64,000 nt of DNA from JALYUA01 sp038239305 (GTDB taxonomy: Bacteria; Acidobacteriota; Thermoanaerobaculia; UBA5066; Gp7-AA6). Positions 34,218 to 42,600 of the stretch are shown piece by piece. Location of the stretch: assembly GCA_038239305.1 (NCBI GenBank), contig JBBSEW010000011.1:5284-69283 (forward strand), read 5' to 3'. The position numbers and the translations under genes were made by a program. The notes under the pieces were generated by a model, which saw only the letters and a program-made list of their open reading frames with translations, did not search any database and had not been told where the DNA came from. Position 1 is the stretch's first letter; the number at the start of each line of letters is the position of its first letter.

Positions 34218-35018
34218 CTAGTCCGACGCCGCTCCGGAGGCAAGACCTTTGTAGAAGTCCGGGTCGACGGGTGCAAAGCGCGTGAAGCCGAATGCCCGGA
34301 GACGGTTGGAAGCATCCGGGTCGCGATGCAGGTCGAGCAGGACGGACGCCACTTCCTGCGGCAGCACAGGGCCGAGAGCCCTTGCCGCAATGAGGGGTTG
34401 AATCGGCAGAGGGCCCCACGTCTCCAGGATCCGCAGCGCCGGAGCGAGGTCTTTCTCCTGCTGCAGCTGGATCACGAGAGCGTTCGAGTCGATCGCCGAC
34501 GCGTCCGCGGCTCCCGAGGCGACCAGTCGGACGGACGCCCGATGCGAACCGGAAACGCGCACGTCCGCGAAGAAGGTGCCGGGGGGGCCGGCGTGGCCGA
34601 TCTCCCCGAGCCGCCGCAGCATGCTGTACCAGCCGGAAAGGGAAGCGGGATCGTTGTAGGTCCAGCGGGAGCCGGCGAGATCCGCGAAGTGGCGGGCCGG
34701 GTGCCTGGTCCTGACGACGACGTCCGCGAAGTAGACCGGCCTCCCTTCCGCTCGCGGATCCGCCGGGACGGGAGCGGCGCCGACGAGAGTCGCCCCCGCG
34801 CTGCGCGTCAGGACGGGATACGAAGGCGCGCACACGAAGGCAAAGTCGGCGCGCCCGGAGGCGAAGGGGTCGCTGTCGGCCGAGGGTCCCGATACCTCGG
34901 TCTCGCTCTCGAGGGTCGCTTCGATGCCGAGGCGGAGGGCGACTGCCGCCACCGTCTCCTCGAAGAACGCGCGCGGAATGCTCGGAGCGAGGTAGGTCAG
35001 AAATCGAACGGGCCGCAC
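34218..35018 (-). CDS. PhnD-like phosphate/phosphonate-type substrate-binding protein, no signal peptide
   Basis: Start is taken as GTG 35018 (VRPVRFLTYLAPSIPRAFF), giving 266 residues, since the ATG-initiated frame extends across unrelated genes. The fold pattern RADFAFVCAPSYPVL, SRWTYNDPASLSGWYSMLRR and ASAIDSNALVI matches PhnD-type periplasmic binding proteins. These bind phosphonates or phosphate analogues for ABC import. No signal peptide or lipobox is seen, and no permease or ATPase is adjacent, so it could be an exported protein with a missed upstream start or an intracellular sensor. The start has no good RBS, which lowers certainty. Confidence 0.7.
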   Translation of the reverse strand: MRPVRFLTYLAPSIPRAFFEETVAAVALRLGIEATLESETEVSGPSADSDPFASGRADFAFVCAPSYPVLTRSAGATLVGAAPVPADPRAEGRPVYFADVVVRTRHPARHFADLAGSRWTYNDPASLSGWYSMLRRLGEIGHAGPPGTFFADVRVSGSHRASVRLVASGAADASAIDSNALVIQLQQEKDLAPALRILETWGPLPIQPLIAARALGPVLPQEVASVLLDLHRDPDASNRLRAFGFTRFAPVDPDFYKGLASGAASD

Positions 35019-35108
35019 GGCCCCGGAAATGTATCGCAGGCGGAGGGACGCTATCGCGGGATCCGGGGCTTGACCCGATGGGCGTTGCGTGCGAGTAGTC
35101 TGACCCTC

Positions 35109-35762
35109 GTGGACTCCTGGATCCCGATCCCGTCGATTCCGATCCCGCCGACGGTCGAAATTCCGGAGGGGCGGATCCGCGGCTTGTTTGTCGCGGCGTT
35201 CCGCATCGGCCGGACGCCCGTCACGAACCGCGAGTACGCGCCGTTTCTCGCGGCGGCGGAGGCTCCGGCACCGCCGTGGTGGTCCGATCCGGCCTTCGCG
35301 TCGCCGGGGCAGCCGGTCGTCGGCGTCACGTGGGACGACGCCTCTGCTTACGGGGAGTGGCTTTCCCGGGCCGCCGGCGGACGGTGGCGGCTGCCGGCGG
35401 AGTCGGAGTGGGAGCACGCCATGTCGGGTGGAGAGACCTCGCCGGCGACCGCGTGGGGAAGCGCGATCCCGCCCGGCGAGATTCCCGAGGGAACGCTCTC
35501 GGCGCCGTGGGAGGCGGGCCGGGGAACGCCGAACGCGTTCGGGGTGCTCGATCCCGGCACGGTCGTTCACGAGTGGTGCCTCGACTGGAGAGAATCCGCG
35601 CCCGGCACGGTGGACACGACCCGTCGAGCGAGCCGGGGCGGCTCCTGGCGCCACCGCATTCCCTGGTCGCCGCCCTCGGCGCGCAGCAGCCTGCCGCCGC
35701 ACTTGCGCTACTCCGACTACGGCTTCCGCGTGCTCCTCGAGATTCCTCCGGCCCGTCGCTAA
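35109..35762 (+). CDS. Formylglycine-generating-enzyme-like (SUMF1/EgtB/PvdO) protein
   Basis: GTG start at 35109 (VDSWIPIPSIPIPP) gives 217 residues, short for the family. Recognisable features are FRIGRTPVTNREYAPFL, GVTWDDASAYGEWLS, RLPAESEWEHA and the C-terminal SRGGSW. These form the fold of proteins that modify Cys (sulfatase activation) or act in ergothioneine/PvdO-type reactions. The catalytic Cys pair of true FGE is not clearly seen; one Cys is in HEWCLDW. The substrate is unknown. It is divergent from the PhnD-like gene and overlaps the convergent hydrolase gene by four bases. Confidence 0.85.
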   Translation: MDSWIPIPSIPIPPTVEIPEGRIRGLFVAAFRIGRTPVTNREYAPFLAAAEAPAPPWWSDPAFASPGQPVVGVTWDDASAYGEWLSRAAGGRWRLPAESEWEHAMSGGETSPATAWGSAIPPGEIPEGTLSAPWEAGRGTPNAFGVLDPGTVVHEWCLDWRESAPGTVDTTRRASRGGSWRHRIPWSPPSARSSLPPHLRYSDYGFRVLLEIPPARR

Positions 35763-36583
35763 GCGGATTCGGCCGGCAGGGCGCCGTCGCGAAACAGGAC
35801 GAGACTGTCGTTCCAGGCGACCTTCGAAGCGCGGATGCGATACGTGTCGCGCTCCTCGCAGAAGAAATCGTGACCGGCCTCGTGGAACAGCTCGATGCGG
35901 AACGATTTTCCGAGATCCGCGAGCCGCTTGCGCACCACTTCGCGCTCCGCGGCCCGGATTTCCATGTCGAGCTGGCCGAAAAAGAGAAGGAGGGGAGCCG
36001 CGAGAGCGCCGGCCATGTCGAGCGGTGCCGCGCGCCCGGCGCCGGCCGGCTTCGCGACGGAGAGGTCCGGAGGGAAGAAGGCGGATACGGCGAGGATCGA
36101 CTCCGGGAAGGTGCAGGCTCCCAGGAAGGCGAGCCGCGCGCCAGTCCCGAAGCCCAACAGGCGGACTCCTCCCGAGCGCGCCTTCGACCGGCCGCCGGCG
36201 TACGTGATCGCCTGCTCGAGGATCGCGAGCCCGCGCTCGTCGGCGAGAGTCGCGTAGCGGTCGCGAGCGGCGGTCTCGTCGCTGTAGGCGAAGTGGGTGG
36301 GCTTTGCGGAATGGAGCAGATCGGGCGCGGCCCCGGAAAACGTCGACGGAGAGCAGTAGAAGTCGGGTGCGAGAGAGTAGAAGCCCGCGTGCGCGAGGCG
36401 GTTGCCGACGTGCCGGATGTGGGCCGTAAGCCCGAACCGGTCGTGGAGGACGACGACCCCCGGGAAGGACCCGTCGCCGCCCGGAGCCGCCTGGTGCGCC
36501 GGGAAACACTGCACCAGCGTCGTGTTGCTCTCCATGTCGATCATGCCGGCCGACACCGGGGCCGGAGTTTCCGGCGGGCTCAT
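35759..36583 (-). CDS. Dienelactone-hydrolase-family protein lacking the nucleophile
   Basis: The 274-residue alpha/beta hydrolase has the DLH pattern PGVVVLHDRFGLTAHIRHVGN and APDFYCSP. Acid and base lie in GQLDME (Asp206) and EAGHDFF (His238). The nucleophile elbow, normally GxCxG in DLH, reads GFGTG (144-148), placing Gly146 where Cys should be. Hydrolysis by the usual mechanism is therefore unlikely and it may be a pseudoenzyme or binding protein. There is no signal peptide. It ends four bases into the convergent FGE-like gene and is separated by 64 bases from the glucan synthase end. Confidence 0.85.
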   Translation of the reverse strand: MSPPETPAPVSAGMIDMESNTTLVQCFPAHQAAPGGDGSFPGVVVLHDRFGLTAHIRHVGNRLAHAGFYSLAPDFYCSPSTFSGAAPDLLHSAKPTHFAYSDETAARDRYATLADERGLAILEQAITYAGGRSKARSGGVRLLGFGTGARLAFLGACTFPESILAVSAFFPPDLSVAKPAGAGRAAPLDMAGALAAPLLLFFGQLDMEIRAAEREVVRKRLADLGKSFRIELFHEAGHDFFCEERDTYRIRASKVAWNDSLVLFRDGALPAESA

Positions 36584-36647
36584 GACGGCCGTCCGGTCGA
36601 GCTGGCGGGGGAGGTCATGGCGTGATCACTCGGCTGCAGAACGGCTT

Positions 36648-39600
36648 TCAGCCGAGCAGGACGTCGACCGAATGGATGCCGCCGTCGTCGACGAGAGGGA
36701 CTCCCGTTTTCGGATCCGGAATCCCCCGGCCATCGACGCGCAGCGCCGTCACGCCGAGGCACACGCTCCGCGGATTCTCGACGGTCACCACGTAGCGCGC
36801 CGAGTGGTACCGGAACGTCGCCTGGTACCGGGGCCACGCCCGGGGAATCCGCGGGTCGATGAGCATGACCGCGCCCTGCAGCCGGATCCCGAGGATCGAT
36901 TCGACGGCGGCGCGGTACATCCAGCCGGCGGAGCCCGTGTACCACGTCCACCCGCCGCGCCCGACGTGGGGCGGCTCCGCGTAGACGTCCGCCGCAACGA
37001 CGTAGGGCTCGACCTTGTAACGATAGCGCCCCGCGCGAGTCGAGGCGTGCTGGATCGGGTTCAGGAGTGAGAAGAGCTCGCCCGCGCGGTCGCCGTCGCC
37101 GAGCTCGGCGAATGCGATCACGGACCACAGCGCGCCGTGCGTGTACTGGCCGCCGTTCTCGCGAACGCCCGGCAGGTACCCCTTGATATAGCCGGGATCG
37201 TGCGCCGTGTGATTGAACGGCGGGGTGAAGAGGAGCGCGAGCGCGCCGTCGCGACGGATCAGGTACTCGTCGACGGCATTCATGGCGCGTTTCGCGCGGT
37301 CCCGATCGCCCGCCCCCGAGATGACCGCCCACGACTGGGCGATGGAGTCGATCCGGCACTCGTCGTTCTGCGACGAGCCGAGCGGCGTCCCGTCGTCGTA
37401 GAAGGCGCGCCGCCACCAGTCGCCGTCCCACCCTTCCCCCTCGAGCGCCGCTTTCAGGGTCGTCAGCCGCTCGCGCCACGTCGCCGCTCGACCGGTCTCG
37501 CCGCGGGCTTCCGCGACCTTCGAGAACTCGGAGAGATTCGCGTGGAGGAACCAGCCCAGCCAGACGCTCTCGCCTTTGCCGCCGGCGCCGACCCGATTCA
37601 TCCCGTCGTTCCAGTCGCCCGATCCCATCAGGGGAAGGCCGTGCGCGCCGGCCGGAAGGCTCCGATCGATCGCTCGGGCGCAGTGCTCGAAAAGAGTCGC
37701 CGTGTCGCTCGAGACCGTGGGCTCGAAGAAACGCTCGTCCTCCGAAGCCTTGAGGGGCTCTCCCTCGACGAAGGGAATCCGCTCGTCGAGGATCGCCGCA
37801 TCGGCCGTCACGTCGATGTAGCGCGTCACGGCGTAGGGAAGCCAGAGCAGGTCGTCCGAGAATCGCGTGCGCACGCCCTTTCCCGTGGGAGGGTGCCACC
37901 AGTGCTGCACGTCCCCCTCGTGGAACTGGCGCGCGGCGGAACGGAGGATCTGCTCCCGCAGGAGGCTTCGCTTCGCGACCGCGAACGCCATGGCGTCCTG
38001 GAGCTGGTCGCGGAAACCGAACGCGCCGCCCGACTGGTAGAACGCGCTGCGCCCCCAGATCCGGCAGGCCAGCGCCTGGTAGAGCAGCCATCGGTTGACG
38101 AGGAGATCGAGCGCCGCGTCGGGAGTCTTGACCTGCAGCCCGCCGAGGACGTCGTCCCAAAGCTGCCGGATCCGGGACAGGGTCGCCGCCGCGTCTCTCT
38201 TGCGGTGGCGCGTGACGAGCAGGCGCGCTTCCGCCTCGGAGGCGGCCTGGCCGAGAAGCACCAGGATTTCTTTCTTTTCTCCCGGAGCGAGGACGAGAGG
38301 CGCCTGGAGGGCCGCGCACGGATCCAGCCCCGCGCCGGTTCGGCCTGAAAGCGTCACGCCCGGCGCCAGGCCCGAGGGAGAGGACACGCTCCCGTTGCGG
38401 CCCAGGAACTCGGTACGGTCCGCCGTGATCCCGGAAGCGGGAACGGACAGCGCGGAGAACGCGACGCGGCCGCCGAAATCCGCGGTCCACGGGTTCCGGG
38501 CGAAGACCGCTCCCGTCGGCTCGTCCTTCGACGTGAGGACGAAGCGAAAGGCGGCGGTGCGCGACACGCCGAGGATCCACTCCGCGTACGACGTGACCGA
38601 CAGCGAACGGCGGCGCGTCGAGTGGTTCTCGAGCGTCAGGCGTGAGATTTTCACGGGGTCGTCGGGATCGACGAACTGTGTCAGCACGAGCCGTATGTCG
38701 TGGCTCTCGTGCTCGAACCGGCTGTACCCCTGGCCATGCGCCGCGACGTAGGGAGTCTCCTCCCGGATCGGCAGGGCCGTCGGCGTCCAGATTTCGCCGG
38801 ACTCTTCGTCGCGAACGTAGATCGCCTCGCCGGGCGGATCCGAGACCGGGTCGTTCGACCACGGCGTCAGCTGATTCTCGCGGCTGTTCTCCCCCCAGGT
38901 ATAGCCCGACCCCGATTCGGACACGAGGAAACCGAACCCTGGATTCGCGATGACGTTGACCCACGGCGCGGGAGTCGTCTGGCCCTTGCCGAGGACCGTG
39001 ATGTATTCCGTCCCGTCCTCGGAGAAGCCGCCAATGCCGTTCCAGAAGGGGAGCGTGGGCCGCGGCGGGGGAACTTCCTTCGAGGGCTGGACGGGCAGCT
39101 TCGGCTGGGGCGGCCTCGCGGTCGGCCGCTTGCCGAGAAAGCGCAGAACCTGGTCGGCGAGGCTTCCGTTGCGGGAGAGCACGACCACGCGGGCGGCGGC
39201 GGCGAGCGTGTCCCGGGCGTCCTGGGGCACCTGGTCGGAGCGCAACACGAAGACGCCTCCCCGGCTCGCGTCCTCCTTCAGTCCGCGGCTCGTGCGGAGG
39301 AGCACCTCGAGCGTCGACTGGAGCTGCGGGTCATAGGACGCGGCCTCCTCGTTCGAAACGACGAGATCGACGGCGAGACCCTTCAGCCGCCAGTACTCCT
39401 GCGCGCGCAGGAGCTGCTTGAAGATGTCCCGGTCTTCCGCCTGGTCGATCCGCAGATACACGATCGGCCGATCGCCCGAGATGCCGAAACCCCAGAGCGC
39501 CGCCGCGCCGTTCCGGTTGCGCCGCAGGATGTCGCTCGCCGCCCGCATCGTCGGATCCGAATAGAGGATGCGCGTCGCGAGACGCTGGAAAAGGTGCGCC

Positions 39601-42600
39601 TCGTCCGCGGAGATCTGCAGGTGGCGCAGCTGAACCTGAGCCTGTGTCCACGCGAGCATGGCCGTGCGCGAGAAGATCGCGGGGTCCCGGTACCGGTCCG
39701 CCGCCGAGAGCAGCTCTTCCCGGGACGTGGCGGCGAGCGTCGCGAACGTGAGGCGGGCGGTTCCGCCGGGCGGAAGGCTGACGCGCCGCCGCAGGCTGAA
39801 GATCGGGTCGAGCACCGAACCGGCCGTGTTCGACAGCGGAATGCCTTCCTCGATCGACACGGGCGACCGCAGATCGCGGCCCCGGCCGATGAAACGCGAC
39901 CGGTCCGTCTCGTACTGAACGCCGCCCGTCGCGACCCCTTCGACGGTCACGAGGTGCGCGGCCCAGATGACGGTGTCGTCGTGAGAGCGCGGGCGGCGGG
40001 TGGCGACGAGCGCGTCGAGGCCGGGCACGAATTCCGTTTCGACGAACAGGTTCGAGAACACGGGGTGCGCGTTGTCGGCTTTCGGATCGTTCAGCACGAG
40101 CTCGGCGTAGGACGTCACGTCGATCTCCCGCACCTTCCCGCCGAGGTTCGTGACCGCCACCTGGCGGAGCTCGGCGTTTTCCTCCGGGGAAACGATGATC
40201 TCGATCGCGGTCGAGAGGCTTCCGTCGCGGCGCCGGATCTCGGCGCGGTCCTCGTAGTACGCGACCTCGTAGCTGTCGGCCTCGACGCCGCTCGGCTGGT
40301 GGCCGGCAGACCAGACGCGGCCGGTCTGCACGTCCCTCAGGTAGAAGTAGCTGCCCCAGGAGTCGCGGGTCGGATCTTCCCGCCAGCGCGTGATCGCCGT
40401 CTGCTCGAGGCGCGAGTAGCCGGATCCGGCCGCGGTGACCATCACCGAATAGCGGCCGTTGGACAGGATGTGCGCTCGGGGCGTCGCGTCGTGGGGCGAC
40501 TGGAAGCGGCGAAGAACCGGCGTGACGAAGTCGCGCACGTGGAGTTGCGTGCTGACTTCCTCGGCGCGCGGCCGGGCGACGCTCACGCCGCGCGGCGTCC
40601 GCTCCTGCAGGAGCAGCTCGGTCGCCTGGACCATCGGCTCGGAATGAAACCGCAGGCGCATCTTCCAGCCCGAGAGGACGTTGCCGAGCGCGACGAGGGT
40701 CATGCCCTGGTGATGCGCCATGTAGGCTTGGACGACGGCCGATGTCCCGTTTTCCGGAAGGCGGGACCGCGTGTAGTCGATCGCTTCGTAGAAGCCGTAC
40801 TCGCCGGCGGCGCCTGCCCGCGTGAGCGCCCGGAAGTTCTTCGTTGCCGCGGTGACGTTGACCATGGCGGCGAGAGCGGTCGCGTAGGGGGCGATGACGA
40901 GGTCTTCCGCCAGGCCCCGCTTCAGGCCGAGCCCGGACACGCCGAAGTTCGAATACTGGTAGGTGAGGTTCGCGTCGCGCGCGTTGAAGGCGCTCTCGGA
41001 GATTCCCCACGGCACACCCCGCTCCGTGGCGTATCGAATTTGCCGCCCGACGATCAGCCGGCTTGAGGAGTCGAGAAGGCTCCCGGTCGGGACGTCGAGA
41101 ACGAGGTCCGGCATCAGGTACTCGAACATCGAACCGGACCAGGAGACGAGCGCCGAGCCTTTGCCGACGGGCGTCAGGGGGCGGCCGAGGTGGAACCAGT
41201 GCGAGGTCGGGACTTCCCCGCGGCCGATCGCGAGGAAGCTCGTCAGGCGCGCCTCCGAAGCGAGCAGGTCGTAGAAGCCCGGATCGAGGCGGCCGTCGGC
41301 AACCCGGTAACCGATCGAAAAGAGCTTCTGCACGGGGTCGAACAGGAACCCGAACTCCATCTCCTCGGCGAGCTTCTCGGCGGCGGCGGCGAGCTTGACC
41401 AGGCGCCGGGCCAGCGCGTGAGGCACGGCGGCGTCGTGGGTGACCGGGTCCGGCGGGGAGGGAGGCGGAGCCACGGCGATCGCGGCGGATCCGTCATTTC
41501 CGTCGAGTGTTTCCGCCACTCCGCCCGGCCCGGACAGGGGACGGGCGCGGGAAAGCGTGCGTGCCGTTTCCTGCGGGTCCGCATCCGCAGGCGTGCCCGC
41601 TCCCGGGTCTGCGGTCCGGGCGGCCGCGTTCGCCGAGGACGCCGAAATTCCGGCAGAACCGTCCGACGCCGGGGTTCCCGCGGCAATCCCCGCGTCCCGG
41701 CAGTGGCTCGAGAGGGCGCGGGCAACCGCGGTGGACCAGATCAGCAGGGATCGAGCCTGCGGATCCGACTTGTCGTGCGCGACCGCCGCCGCCGCGTCGA
41801 CGAGCGTCTCGGCGCGCAGCAGGATATCCCGAAGCTGGTCCGGCTCCGGCGCGTCGGAGCCGGATGGCGCGAGGACGGTTTCCAAGGCGGTCAAGGAGGA
41901 CTCGATGTCGCGCAGAGCGGCGGCGCCGCTGCCGCGCGTCGCGCCGAGGCTGCGCGCGGCTTCTCGAGCGAGCCGGACGGCGTCGAAGACTCCCAGGAGC
42001 GCGTCGCGGAACGGAAGAGGAGTGACGAGCCGCTCGAGACAGGCCTGCTTGAGCGTGATCAGATGCGCTGCGAAGTTCCCGCTGTCGACGGTTGAGATGT
42101 ATCGCGGCTCGAGCGGCGCGAGACTCTCCGTGTCGTACCAGTTATAGAGATGGCCGCGGAACTTCTCCATTTTTCCGAGCGTTTCGAAAGTCGCCTCCAT
42201 CCGCTCGACCATCTCCGTCACCCCGATCCACCCGAGATCGTGAGCCGAAGCCGTCGAGAGCAGGTAAAGGCCGATATTCGTCGGCGACGTCCGGTGCGCC
42301 ACCACGGGCTTCGGAGACTCCTGGAAGTTGTCCGGCGGGAGGTAGTGGTCGCCCTCGCCGGTGAAGGCCTCAAAAAATCTCCAAGTCCGTCGCGCCAACA
42401 GGCGCAGGAGGGCCCCGTCGGCGGGCGATGGGAACTCGCGCTCGGAGTCCGCCGGCGGCAGGCTGATCGTCCACGCCACGACGGGCGAGGCGATCCAGGC
42501 GACGACGAATAAAACGGCGTCGGCCGCCTCCGGGGCGCCCCGAAAAATCTCCGGCAGAAGCGCCGCGGCCCCGATCGCATAGACGCCCCACATTCGCCGC

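Noticed and set aside
34218..36509. 763-residue frame extending the PhnD-like protein upstream
   Set aside because: The added N-terminal part is antisense or out-of-frame sequence over the FGE-like and hydrolase genes.
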